DNA from: Rhynchosporium graminicola
Lineage: Eukaryota > Ascomycota > Leotiomycetes > Helotiales > Ploettnerulaceae
NCBI GenBank assembly: GCA_900074885.1
Contig: FJUW01000069.1
Span: 147,756 to 211,755 of the forward strand
Direction of reading: 5' to 3'
Length of the DNA stretch: 64,000 bases
In this document: one piece after another, positions 23,733 through 36,700 of the stretch
Layout: each line of letters begins with the position of its first letter
How positions within the stretch are numbered: the first letter of the stretch is position 1
Position numbers and translations under genes: made by a program
The notes under the pieces: generated by a model
Databases searched by the model: none
Seen by the model: the letters and a program-made list of their open reading frames with translations, nothing else
What the model was told of the DNA's origin: nothing

Positions 23733-24000
23733 TATAACGACATAAGACTCAAGGCGGTATATAAGTAAGAATAAACGAGCAGGGAGGCTAAGAGCGATCT
23801 TATATAGTCTACTACGAAGAAAATAAAAAGATAAGGAAGAAAGAAGAAGAGAGATAGGGTATAAAGTATCTTATATATATATGCCGGTACTAGTCCGATA
23901 CTATACTAGGTCGGATACTAGTTCTGCCGGGATACCTATGAACTTAGGCCCTATTATCTATCCTTCTTCTTATATAATATTCAGGTAAGCTATCGTTATA
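23733..24000 (-). repeat. 3' LTR of element C
   Basis: 268 bases, direct repeat of 31242-31509. The adjoining CCTCCCTCT at about 24004-24012 is the polypurine tract read on the other strand. Confidence 0.92.
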
Positions 24001-24530
24001 TTACCCTCCCTCTAAGAAGAGCTTAACCCTAAGCTCGGAAGGTTATAGTTTATACTAGAATTAGTCTTTATTATAACTATTTTCGTCGATATTCGCGTAA
24101 TAAGCGCTAGCCGCTCTTTAGTAGTAGTAAATTCTTTATTAGGTTCTGATTAGTTATATCGCCGTAATAGTACTATATTAGTCGTAGCTTCTAAATTAAG
24201 CAGTAAGTAGTATTTACTTTATCTATTTATAGTAGGGGTCGAGTTTAAGTAAGGCGTAGAGTATATAAAGGAAGAGGTTTATTAACATTAGAGCCTTGCC
24301 TTTTTAACTACGATAACTACTTCAACTTATAAGTTTATTCTCCCTAGATTACGATACAGCTCCTAGAGTAAGTATTATTACTAACTACTATAGTAGTCTA
24401 CTATAATCTTATATATTAATCGACCTAATTAACTCTTCTCTTAATATAAGTAAGTTTCTTATCTTAGTTTTAGAGATAGTCCTTAAGTGCGATACAAGAG
24501 TTTTACGGATCTATAACGCTAACTCCTATA

Positions 24531-25458
24531 GTGCCTTTACTAGTTCCTGCTAGTACTCTTTTAGTAGCGTATTATATATATTACCTGCGGTATATTCGCG
24601 CTTTCCTTAAGATAAAATATAATAATACTCCTATTTTAGAACTCTTATACTCGTTTAATAAGTCTAACTCTAAGCTTTATAAGTATTTTTCAGCGTTAAA
24701 GAGTAGTTATAAGTATATAAGTTACTTGAACCTAAACGTAGTTATATATACTAACGCGTTATAGTTACTTAACTATATTAATACGAAATATATTATTTTA
24801 TCCGGTTTACTTCCTAGTAGTAAAGCTAAGGACGCGGAGCTAAATTAGGGCAATATCGTAGCTACTTATAAGGCGATTAATCAGATCTATCATCTTACGA
24901 AATCTACTACTCCTACTATTATATTAGAGATTACTACTATATAATTAGCAGAGACTTAGGCTTTAAGGCGTTCTATAGAGAAGATATTTAAGAAGTTAGA
25001 GTTTATTAAGGCAGTAAGTTAAGATCTTAAATCCTTAGATATTAGTATAATACTAATATAATATAAGATCTAGATCTTTTAATAATAGATTCGGCGAAAT
25101 CTGAGTTAATAGTATAAATAGCGTTAAAGTAGATAAAGAAGTTAAATAGTATTATACGGGAATTTGCGAAGAAAGCTATATTTAAAGCTATAATATCTAA
25201 TACTAGAGGAAAGAGGAATTTGCTTTCTAGTTTAGAGATAGCGTTAGATCTAGATACTCTCGGACCTTCTCTAAAGAAGAAACCTCGTAGGATTAGCTAT
25301 TATATTTAGTCTACTATTAGGGCTACGTTAATAGATTTAGATAAAGAGTTAGATATAGTAGTTCCGGTTCTAGATATTCTAGATTTACTAGAAGTTCCGA
25401 AGAGCTTAGAGGAGAAAGCTAAGGAAGTAGAGATAGTAGAGGAAGTAGAGTTTTAGAT
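24531..25458 (+). pseudogene. opposite-strand frame of element C
   Basis: A plus-strand frame between the 3' LTR and the chromodomain end of pol. It starts at or before 24531 and contains YYIYYLRYIRAFLKIKYNN, ALRRSIEKIFKKLEF and PSLKKKPRRISYY. It ends at a TAG near 25456-25458. It is open except for RIP-type stops and one frame change near 25065-25080. The same frame, with the same ends, recurs in element F at 58448-59411. No family was recognised. Confidence 0.55.
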
Positions 25459-25499
25459 ATAGCGTTATTACAGGGCGTAATCGGGGAATTATCCTTAGT

Positions 25500-28400
25500 A
25501 ATAAATTTTAATACTAGTAATTATAATAGCTTATTATCTTCTAAGTAACTATAGTCATTTATCCTATCTTTCTAGGCCTTAATCTATTAATCTAGTTTAC
25601 GCGGAAGTCTAAGTTTACTTAGGTTAGCAGTATAGAAGTCTCTAAGCTTATATAGAGTACCTATTAGATCAGAAGCGTTATACTAAGTTAAGTTCGGGTC
25701 GTAGCCTAGCTAACTAACCTAATACTTCAGATTACCTCTTAGGAGCTATATAGTAAGTATATCTTATAACTCTTACTCTTCTTAAGTAGCGATAACCTCC
25801 AGGTATAGGTTTAGTAACTCCTAGCTTAGTAATAGGTCGTTCGAGTCCTTAAAAAGTAATTCGGAAGCGAATATATTATATATAGAGGATCCTAGGGGTA
25901 AATCTAGCTTATAAGAGTATCCGATCTTAGCTAGGACCTAGTATAGTCTTACCTAGAGGCTAGATAGCTTCTTACTTAGCTAGTGATTCTTAAGGTTCCT
26001 TATAGAGAGAAATACCTTATCTCTAACTTCCTAGTCGATACTATGCCATTTCGGGTCAGTTATAGCGCTTATCTTCTGCTAAGCAGCTAGTATATTAGCT
26101 TTTATAATCTTAATAGCGGATTTAGTACGTTTAGCTAAGGATTTAGTATCAGTATAGTTAAGCTTCTCTTACGGTATTAATACTATAAGTTACTTCTAAT
26201 TCTAGCTATTCCGCGGTAGTATACTGTATTTAAGAGTATATAGCGCTATACTAATAGAATTATATAGCAGGGTTACTTAAGCGCGGTCTATTATTAGTAG
26301 TAGTTCGCCCTAGTTACTCTAGTAGTAATTAACGAAAAGTCTAAGGTATTAATTAATATACTAGTTTATAATCTCTGTTTATTTATCAGTTTATTAGTAG
26401 AAGAAGATAGAGAGCTTAACCTTAACTCTAATTATATAATAAAACTCTTACTAGAAGGATAAGACTAGCTAAGCTCTTTAGTCGGATATAATTAACTTAG
26501 AGGTATATCCGAAATAATATATCTATTAGATAAATAACGTCGCTATCCTACGGGTATCGATATTATAGTAGTATAGTATTAATATAGAGTCTTTCCCTAG
26601 GTGATTAATAAATACTAATATCTTATTAAATCTTTAGTTATTAGGCGAGAAGTCCTTAAAATCTATAGCTAGGTACTATATAAAGTAGCTAAGTACTAGT
26701 AATAGATAGAGGAATCCTTACTATTTTGTCTATTTCGGATAAGAGTACTAGTAGGGGCGGTAATTATAAGTATATTATTTTATATCTAATACGAGTCCTT
26801 TCTAGTAGTAATAAGTAGAAATTATTTCAGTAGTCTTATAAGCGTTTAGATAAGTAGAGGAAACTTGATCGTAGACTTCGCTAATTAAACGAGTATATAG
26901 CGGGGTATAGCGTTATACGTATAGATAACTATTATAAAGTAGTAAACTATTATTAATAGTATAGCTATCTTCTAATATATTTCGTTCCTTAGAGAACGAT
27001 TCTCAGTTAAATTAGTATAGTTTCTCGATTAAATCAAAAGAGTTACGTGCGAGTTCCGGTAGCGTATTAGTCCCTAGTGATATTAAGTATATATAACTAA
27101 TTTAATTAATATAATACTTAGCTAGTTCCGCGTTAATCCTAAGGTCTAAGTAATCTAGAGGTAGTAAAACCCGAGATCTATTATCCTATTTCTATTATTC
27201 CTATATCTTTAGATCTTATTCCTTATAGCTAAAGATATCAGCTTTAGCGTTATCTTTACTAAGCGTATATATAATTTAAAAGTTAAATTCAAAAAGGAAT
27301 TCTATCTATTTAGCTTATTTACTAGTTAGGACCTTAGTAGTTATAAAGTATTCTAAGGATCGATAGTCTATATATACGCCGGTATAGCGTCGTAAAGATA
27401 TGAGTTCCGGTCTCTATTTCCGGAAAGACTTAATAATAGCATATAGCTCCTTATTATAGATCTTCTAGTTTAGTTCATATCTATTAAGAATATAAGAGTA
27501 GAATCTAATTAGATACTACTAGTTATCTTCATATAATTAGGAGATAACTCTAGCTATTATATTATTAGAAGTATTAGTTTCTAGTTTAGTCTATAATTTA
27601 GAGTCGAAATAGTATAGTTTCTATACCGATAGTAGCTATTAACGTAAATCGTTAAAGGACTTCTTATAATTGTTAGTGAAATTCTATAGTACTATAAGCC
27701 GAGTAAGTACTAAGAGAGGTTTAGCGATAAGGACGAAATTCCGAATAAATTAATAGTAGAACCTATAGAATCCTAGGAAGGATTTTATAGCTATTACTAT
27801 TTCGGGGTATTTCTAGTTCACTAATAGTACTACTTTCTCGGGATCTAGCTCGATTCCGTTAGTAGTAATAATATATCTAAAGTATTTAGTCCGAGTAATA
27901 TAGAATTCGCTTTTCTTAATATCTACTTAGAGTCTAGTATCTATTAAGTATTATAATACTAATTTAATATATTCCTTATATTCTTAGAGTATTTCTAAGT
28001 ATATAAGAATGTTATCTAAATAAGCTATATAGAAATTATCTAGGTAGTCTAGTAGTATATTATTCATATATCGCTAGTACGAACTAAGTCCGTTATAAAG
28101 CCTAAAAGGTAATATTTTATATTTATAAGATCCGAAGCAGGTTCAGAGAGTAATATACTCCTCGGATTCAGGGTCTATATAGATATAATTAAATACTACT
28201 CAGATATCTAGTTTAGTAAAGATTACTACTTTAGATATATAAGTTAAGAGCTTATCGATCATAAGTATTAAGTAGGAATCCTTTAAAGTAATCGTATTAA
28301 GCTTATAATAATCGATATAGAAGCGTAATCCTCTATTAGTCTTCTTAACGAATAGTATAAGTAATATAAAGGGACTTTAGCTGAATTCGATAAATCCCTT

Positions 28401-31100
28401 ATCTAAGTTCTCTATAAAGTACTCTTTAGTTACTTATAGTTTATCTATAGATTACTAATATAAGAGCGAATATATATTAAGTAATAGTTCTTCTAGAATA
28501 ATTTTATAATCGTATAAGTAATATAATAGAAGAATATTAGAATCCCGCTTAGAAAAAGCTTCCTTAAGAGTATAGTACTATTCCGATAGCTTTTTAGCTA
28601 TAAGTCGTTCGGTATCAGGATCCTTAGGAGAATCGCTATTTAGATAGTCTTATAAGAAGTAGTCTATCTTATAGATACTAATAAAGAATAATTCAGAGCT
28701 TTTATATTTTATATTAAAATAAAAAGCTATAGTACTAATTTAGTAAATCGGAACTAGTTTCTAGATCCTTAGAGGTTAAGAGAAGTACTTATAGTAAGGT
28801 TTCGGCGTAAGTACTTTTCTCGATGAATTCGGAGCGGGAAAGGGTTCGGATTCCTTAACGATAAGCGGAAATAGATTAAATAATAAGAACGATATATTAA
28901 TATACTATTTCGCTACTATTTAGTATAATTACTATTAATCTAGCTAGTTTATAGCTAAGTCACGCGCGTTAGTATCGATTTAGTAAGATCGATTAATATT
29001 AAGTTTATAAAGCGATAGAATTATAATTATCTTCTTATTGTATCAGAAAGTAATTAGATAGCGTTCCGGCTATAGAAGCTTATAGTAGAGCGTATCTAGC
29101 TTAACTTGAAATTATTATATCTATTTAATACTAATAATTATATCTTATTATCCTAAATTAAGAAGAATAAAAGAGTAGTTATAAATACGCTTATTATTAA
29201 TAGAAAAGTATAAATATATGAAATAAGTAATATAAGTTCTAATAGACTATTAGAACCTATATATTAGAATAAAATAGGGCAGTAGCTCGATTTTGATACC
29301 GAGGGCCCCCGATAGTCGTTCAGTAAGAGTACGATTAATAAATAGATAACTATTCGCTCTAGTATTAATTAAGCTACTTATAGAGACTCTTAGCTTATTT
29401 ATACTAACTATAGTCGAGTATATAAATTACTTACTTCTTATTAAGGAGTTAAAGTCCAGATTAGAGAGATTATACTTACGTAGACTTAGGAAGGAGTTTT
29501 TACCTAGGCCTTATTATTTCCCTCTAGTATTAGTTCAGATTCGGAGAGTATATCTTCTATTACTTCTTTAGTTACTTAATCCTCTTCCGGAAATTCATTA
29601 ATTAATTAAACCTTAGGTAAGTTAAAGTAGTTTAACTTAATATAACTAAGCTATCTATAACTATAATACTTAGGGAGTTCTCCGGTCGAGATAGTAAGGC
29701 GTTTTAGCGCGGAGGGAGTACTAGATTATATCGGGGTAGAAGTATATATATATAGTATAAGAGTAGTTTATTAAGGAGCTAAGCTTAGGGACTAGTAAGG
29801 AGTAGAACTAGTAGAGGTCGTAGTAGTAATAGTAAGCTTATAGTATTATACTAAGGTAATAGCTTTCTTAGGATAAGTATATTCTGAGTTATAGCGATAT
29901 TTAGTATTAAAAGAAAGTAAGGATCTAACTATAGAAGCGTAATCCTTATTCTATATTAGTTTAATAATAAGAGTTAAAGCGCGTAAGGATAGTATAATCT
30001 TATCTTATATATAGAAGAACTACTTCTTCTTTTTAACTTTACCTTAGATAGTAGCGCTTTGAAATCGACTACGAAACTCGGCGAAGGTCTCGCGTATATA
30101 GCTAAGTTATTATATTTCTAAGTAATAGAAAGCGTTATAATAGTCGTTTTCTTCTAAACTAGTAAAGAAGTTCTCTTCTAGTAAGGAGATTATTTTATCG
30201 CTAGTCTTAAACTCGTTAGCAAGGTACTAAAGCATAAGATACTCCTTAGCTAATCTAGTAACTAGTCCCTATACGAGAACGCGCCGAGAGAAGTCCGTAG
30301 GATAGTAGTCGGCGTTTATAGCTAGCCGGTCTCGTATCGATACTCTCTATTAGAGGAAAGTAAGATTCGACCTATTATCTAGAAGCAGGATCTTCTTAAT
30401 AAGATAAGACTTCCTAGGGCGTGACTCTACTGATTCAGCGCCGAGGGAGAGAGATAGTTTATTAGGAATAATATCCTCTCTCTCAGTACTATATATCAGA
30501 ATAGAGTTTATTAGCTTATTAAACTCCGCTATACACGGAGATTATAGTATTAGTTCTAGTAGAAGAGTCGAAGATAAGCGAGGGATCCCTATAAGGAACT
30601 TATCTTATACGGAAATTAGTCTATCTATAGTATCTTCTAGAGAGTTATTCTTCTTCTCCTAGTCCGCTAATTATTATAAGAGGGAATAGATCAGGTTCGA
30701 GTTACCTATAGTAGTAGGAATACTTAGCGATTATACTCTTAGTAAATTTCGCTTTTATTTTCTTTTCCTTTTTAGTTAGTACTTTCTTAATAAAGTATTA
30801 ATATTCTCTAGAGTAAGAGACGTTTAAGGTAAGGAAAAGTATAATAGATTAGGTTCAGAAGTAGAGTAAGAGGGGTCGCGTTAAGTCCCCTTAGAACTAG
30901 AGGGGTCTCTAGTTTATTAGTTAGAAGCTATTCTAGTAGCTTAAAAAGGAGTATATTAGAGCTATTTCAGTAGCGATATATAGAGATTGAAGTTCCAGGG
31001 TATTTATTATACTTTCTTTAAAATCTATTTATAATTCCTTTATACTAAAGGAGTTATTAAAGGAGCGTTAGTAAAGACCTCCTCTATTATACTATTTATA
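25500..31100 (-). pseudogene. gag-pol relic of element C
   Basis: Minus-strand polyprotein. The chromodomain-like C-terminus lies near 25520-25790 (LGYDPNLT.YNASDL and LYKLRDFY). Integrase precedes it at about 25900-26900 and RNase H near 27300-27650. Reverse transcriptase has the YLDNILIY box near 28000-28030 (Asp to Asn). The protease and gag side extends to about 31100. Stops are dense and RIP-type. Limits are approximate. Confidence 0.8.
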
Positions 31101-31241
31101 ATAAGCTAAATTAAACCCTAATTCATAGTTATCTAAGAGATCTCTAGTATCTTAGCTATATACGAGTAGTTATCAAATAACTAACTTAGTAGTAAGATAT
31201 TATAGTAAGCTATCTCCGGCTATCTTAATCTTTTTATTTAA

Positions 31242-31509
31242 TATAATAATATAAGACTTAAAGTAGTATATAAGTAAGAATAAACGAGTAGAGAGGCTAA
31301 GAGCGATCTTATATAGTTTACTACGAAGAAAACAAAAAGATAAGAAAGGAAGAAGAACAGAGATAGAGTATAAAGTATCTTATATATATATACTAGTACT
31401 AGTCCGATACTATACCGGGTCAGATACTAGTTCTGCCGGGATACCTATGAACTTAGGCCCTATTATCTATCCTTCTTCTCATGTGATATTCAGGTGAGCT
31501 ATCGTCATA
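31242..31509 (-). repeat. 5' LTR of element C
   Basis: 268 bases, direct repeat of 23733-24000. It differs mostly by C/T and G/A and is followed by ATAAA. Confidence 0.92.
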
Positions 31510-31514
31510 ATAAA

Positions 31515-31594
31515 GTCGAAAGCTCGTGCTAAGATAAACAAGAAAATACCGCGTCCGAAGACTTACTTACGATACGCTAGCGAGTATACTTTAT
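31515..31594 (+). pseudogene. opposite-strand frame of element B, part 2
   Basis: An 80-base slice of element B stranded between elements C and D. It reads KSKARAKINKKIPRPKTYLR and is in frame with part 1 on the left (after removing C and one ATAAA) and part 3 on the right (after removing D and one TTTAT). Confidence 0.6.
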
Positions 31595-31772
31595 TATCGC
31601 AAGGTTACGTTGATCTTCAGAGTAAGGCATAGAGTAGTTGAATGATATTAGTTGCATTGCAGTACTAATTACTATAGAGAGTCGACAGAAGATATTATCT
31701 AGGAATATCCGCACGGACTATACACGTGACTATAGTCACCTGATCCATGCCAAGACCCATATCCTCGCAACA
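31595..31772 (-). repeat. 3' LTR of element D
   Basis: 178 bases, direct repeat of 45672-45849. Confidence 0.93.
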
Positions 31773-31989
31773 CACCCCTCTGTAGAGATACTATAAAGTA
31801 AGTAACTTCTATAGGTATAAGTAATCTAATTTCCTGTAATTAGTCGATTATACTATTGTATGCGTACATATAGTAATACCCCTGGAGACTAGAACTATAC
31901 CTCGATATCACGTGAACTGGATAAACCCCAGGTTCTGTAATTCCTTTAAGATAGTCTGCCTTCCTGATTAATATCTATACCTCTTATTC

Positions 31990-32280
31990 TAGGTATAAAA
32001 CAGTTATATTCAGTATTACTACAAAGGCCTTAAGGTCTTATGGGCTAAGTGGTTTAGTGAAACTGTCTGCCGTGTTCTCTTTTGAGGGTATATACTAAGG
32101 GTCTAAATAACCTCTAGCGACCTCCTAGCGAAAGTAGTGAAATTTGATATCGATATACTTAATACGTTAGTGTAATTCAGGGTTCTCCGATAGAGATAAA
32201 GCTCCCTGATTATCGCACTATATCTCTATACTCCTAGAGTCTAGCTTATTATAGCCTAGCTCCTTCAGTACTTGGCGTAT
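31990..32280 (-). pseudogene. copia RNase H C-terminus of element D
   Basis: The continuation of the RNase H frame left of element E: IRQVLKELGYNKLDSRSIEI, CDNQGALSLSENPELH and IKYIDIKFHYFR, then PSKENTADSFTKPL. These are the standard copia C-terminal motifs. It joins the main part at the ATACG codons once E is removed. Confidence 0.88.
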
Positions 32281-32414
32281 TGTGATGTCACTGGATTTGT
32301 ACCTAGCTAGTAGCGCACAGACCTCTCCCTCCTATAGCTTTCTTTCCAAGGTCTCCAGACCTTCTCTATAATACAACTACGCTTCTCAAGAGGTTCTGTT
32401 CCTACTCCTTTTCT
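32281..32414 (+). repeat. 5' LTR of element E
   Basis: 134 bases, direct repeat of 40837-40970, preceded by CGTAT. Confidence 0.93.
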
Positions 32415-33790
32415 AGTGACTACCGCAGGGAGAGATCAAGCTGTATCTCTATCTACTAGTAATTCTTTCGTGCTTCAATTTCTTCTCCAGAAGAAACCAC
32501 CGAGCATAGCAATAGTACTAGTGGTGCCTAATACTACTACAGCGCCTAAGATATCCAGATCGCCTCAAAATTTCGGGCATAGGCCCTTAGCAAACCCCAG
32601 ACATCGACGGAATATCTACGAAGAATCCTATAGCATCAGAAGGCCTTAAATTGCAAGGATATACACCCTCCTAGCTGTGCGTGACTATTTGCACTAAGTA
32701 CCCTTATATATTTCAGGATTCTTCTAGGCTTCAGAAACAGTAGAAGGAAGTATCCAGATCCACTACCTGCAGCTTCCCTGAGGATAATAACCCTATATCC
32801 GGGCACGGAAGTCACATCCTAGGCAAAGATTATCTCGAAACCCCATATCCTAGCTCTTCCCTTCGAGAGCCTCGAGTGACATAAACCGGCCCCGCTATCT
32901 CCCTTTCGAGCCCACCTCGAAACAAGAACATCACCGCTAACCTGGCTTCGAGCTAACTACAGATAATATTAACGCTGAAAGCTGAATAATACTACTGCAA
33001 CTAGCCACAATCACTATAACATATTGACGACACCTAGTACTCCAGCAGTAAAGAATCCAACGATATTAATTCTTCCTTCTAGGAGTTAATAAATAATATA
33101 CCTATATAGTCGCCTAGGATATACCCTAACTACTAAACTTCAGAATCTGACGCGGTAGATTTAGCACCTCCTTATACTATTTCATAGCCCTTATATATAA
33201 ATCTCTATAAAGAACTGAAGGGATTAACTTGAAAGTTCTCTAAATTTCGAATTTTCGAGAACCCGAACATCGAGGAGCCTGCCCACCCTATCTTGGCTCG
33301 AGCAGTCTCGAAGCTAACCCTACCTTTCCCCGCAACTTCTGCGCAGCCTCCCCTGAGCTAATCTAGCACTATATTAGCAGCTAAGATAAACTCCATATAT
33401 CAACTTTCTAGCCGGAAGATATCATAACCCTTAAGATATAGCAGCCACGATGTATCGGGAGAATCACTGATTACATAGTTATATGCACTAGGGTCTCTAG
33501 AATCTGCACTAATTTTCTAAACCTTCGCACCGGTCAAATGTTCAATAGGAATAAGCTCTACACCTGATACTTATTATTATAAGCTAAAAAACATCTAAGA
33601 GGGTATAACTTCTTAAGAATCATCTACTCTGTTAACGCTAAAGAAGCTACTAAATATAGCCTAAACCCAAAACCTCTAACTATTAGCCGAGATAACGAAG
33701 CTAATATAGCTACCGTATTAAGATAATATGATCATAAAGGAGAGAGGAGAAACACTAGAGGTAGCTGAAATACTAACCCCTTTATAAGCT
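32415..33790 (+). other. long leader of element E
   Basis: About 1.4 kb between the LTR and the first gag-like frame. The middle (32750-33000 and 33230-33360) is visibly richer in G+C than the rest of the element. It repeats TCGA-containing hexamers (TTCGAG, CTCGAA, CTCGAG) at least ten times. A 77-codon frame at 32416-32649 starts right after the LTR, with ACG where its Met is drawn. No domain was recognised. Confidence 0.45.
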
Positions 33791-33799
33791 TTTAAGGTT

Positions 33800-36700
33800 T
33801 CTGTTTTCGATTAGAGCTACGTAACATATAATTAAACTCAGCTTAGAGAAATAATAGAGTAGCTGAAAGAAAGAATTCAGCAGAAATTGAACTCCAGGAT
33901 AGATATTAAGGCTGCTCGAGAGAAAGTTAAGGAAAGTAGGAAAGGCAAGATATCTAGAATATCTAGAATAAAGATACCCCGATTTAATAGAGCTAAGGAC
34001 TTCTATAGTAATAGAGATATACTAGTAGTATAATAGCTAGACCGCCTTAACTATGACTTTGAGATAGAAAGTCTAATGCCACCTGTACCCATATACCTAA
34101 GAGCTATCACGATTTTGCTAAGTAGCGATACTTCCCGACGTTTCAGATCAGATATAAGAATAAAGGAGATTATATAAAACAGAGTGTATACGAGTAAGGA
34201 GGAGAAGTAAGAAGTTATTAAGTAGCTTAAGACTTAATACCCAGACGATAACCTGCCTTTAGATAAGGTAGATATTATAGCTGAAGTATCAAACCTCATT
34301 CAAAGTGAACACGAGAACCTCACCTCTTACTACTACCGTACTATAACTCTTCTTAAGCGTATAGGAGTTACTGATATTAAGAAGGGTCTAGGAGAACCTT
34401 TACCACCTAAGAAGACCTCTAATAAGTATATCCTCACCTCTCTCACCTAAGCTTTTATCTGAGGAATTAAAGATAATAAGCTAAGAGTTTATGCTTTAAA
34501 TAATAATATTCTACGCGTTCCGTGCTTATAGAGAACGTATAAGGTGCTATATCTATCGCAATAGTTAATTAAAGCACAAGAGAAAGTGGAAGAAGAGGTA
34601 GAGAAAAGAAAGTACTTTAATAGACTAGAAGAGTATATCGCGCAGGCTATAGGAATACTTGCATATATTATATTAGCTGCCTATGCCCAGAACACGCTCA
34701 CCTATAGGGTGCAGACTAATACTAGTGCTTCGAGTCAGAAGAATAATTCTTCGGGCCTACCTCAGAATCCTTCGAGCTCCTATTAATCTAGGCAGAATTC
34801 TTCGAGTGCCCTACTTACTTATCTACCCTAATCATAGCCGATTCTGCAGCTTACCGCCCCTCTAACCTCAAATGCTCAAATAATATAAGCAGCTAAGAGT
34901 AGAACTAGGTACTAACCTTAGTAATACTAGCTACCTTACTGTCGAAATAACTTTAATACAAGCGATAGATAGTAGTTATATCCCAGAAACAGAATATAAA
35001 CTAATATCAACACTTCTGCTAATATTCCTCCTTTGCGACTAGCGCGAGAGAGCCTGAACCTATATATCAATAGGACCCTAGTATATAACTCCAAGAGGGA
35101 TAGTATCCTCTATATTAGCTATAGATATTATGGCCACCTTAAGTCAGCCTGCCTAAATATTATATTACTTTTTTAGGAGCGTGCGCACCTGAAACAAATT
35201 ATATTCCCAGAAACCACTACCTAAGCATTATATACTCAGCTATAGGGAGACTTTTATAGTATCGAAGGACCTGGAGCTGTGGATAATAGGGTTCCTTTTA
35301 GCACCTCTAAATCATTATCGATAATATCTGCAATATCAGCTTCTAGCTCAGATAAAGTCAGTATACTAAGCTCAGTAGAAATAACCTCATTTAATCAATT
35401 TATATAAGCTAGATCTGCTAAGTTAAGTAATAAGGCAGGAAAGGCGAAAGCTATAATTATACTTCTAGATAACCTATAGTACTAAGTAGAGTCCGTAGAG
35501 ATATCAGGAAATAAGGCAGAAGGAGAGGAGGAAGATAAAAGTGTTTATACTAGAGTAGTATATAGGACCCGGAACAAGAAACGTATAAGGATTAATATTC
35601 CTAAGGAGCAGGATATAGCTGAGGAACTAGAGGTAGTTACTTAAGGATCTGGACTAAGGTCTATAATAAAGGAAGATAAGAAGAAAAGGAGATAATTAAG
35701 AGAGATAGTTAGGCGTAAAGGATTAGGACTAGTTAATTTCAAGGACCTAGCTACTAGTATTAATGTCACGATAAACCTTCTGGAATTATTTCAGATATCC
35801 CTAGAGATATCAAAGTAATTTCGTAAGCTATCTACGCGTCGTAATCAAAAGAAGGTAAACCTGAAGTCTTCGACTAAGAATAGTATACCTGGACCTGGAT
35901 CTGCATAAGCTTTATCAGCGGCTATTACTAGGAATTTAAAGCTTACCTAAGTTATACTACGAGTTTATCTAGCTAATAAGGCCTGGAAAGTTCTTAGGAA
36001 GATAAAAGTAGTAGAAAAGGGTAAGGCTATAATCGTGGAATTAAAAGTTAGTATATATTCTATAGATTAAGGCTCTGATCTAGTCATTATATCTCCCGTG
36101 TTATAGTAATATCTAAGGTTAAAGACTATTCTACTAGCCTCTTATAGACACGCTAGGGTCAGCTATAGTATAGCTGATAGCATATAATATCAACTCACTA
36201 AGTTTATCGTGTTTAACTTTAGAGTGAAGGATATATGGCGAAAAGTCCACGCGTTTATAAGAGATACTAAGAGTCCAAACGATAAGGAGCTGAGCTTACT
36301 TCTTAGGCTCCCGTAGTTATATTCTGTTAATACGAAGATCGATATTTACAAAGGTCTTCTTACTCTTAGCGGCAATCGAAGCAAAGAAATAACTACTATT
36401 ATTCAAAGCCCTCTCTTTATAGAATCCATACCCTTGAACCTGATTCTATATCTAAAGGTGAAATCTAATAAAGACATATCAGATTTGATTATCAAATTTG
36501 CAGAGAGCTCGGATATCTCTACTACTAATAACGAGTTCGCCTCTGATTCTTCTTCTGAATCAGAGACTAACGATACTTCTTCTTCTAGTAATTCTAACTC
36601 TTCAAAAAACTAGATTTACTAGGCTATCCTAAGACGACGTTAAACTTATTACTAGCCCGCTATAGCTATCTAGAGGTATTTAGAACTACCTAAAACCTTA

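Larger units (their letters stand above)
23733..31509 (-). mobile_element. Element C: complete Ty3/gypsy chromovirus, RIP-mutated
   Basis: 7777 bases inside element B. LTRs at 23733-24000 and 31242-31509 are both 268 bases, with TGTAACGA/TCGTTACA ends before RIP. The direct duplication ATAAA is at 23728-23732 and 31510-31514. A pyrimidine-rich stretch after the left LTR is the polypurine tract of a minus-strand element. It is the same family as F and G. It carries an opposite-strand frame next to the 3' LTR. Confidence 0.92.

Noticed and set aside
32281..32414. The 134-base repeat at 32281 and 40837 as a large target-site duplication
   Set aside because: The copia RNase H frame resumes only outside both copies, and CGTAT flanks them, so they are LTRs of element E.
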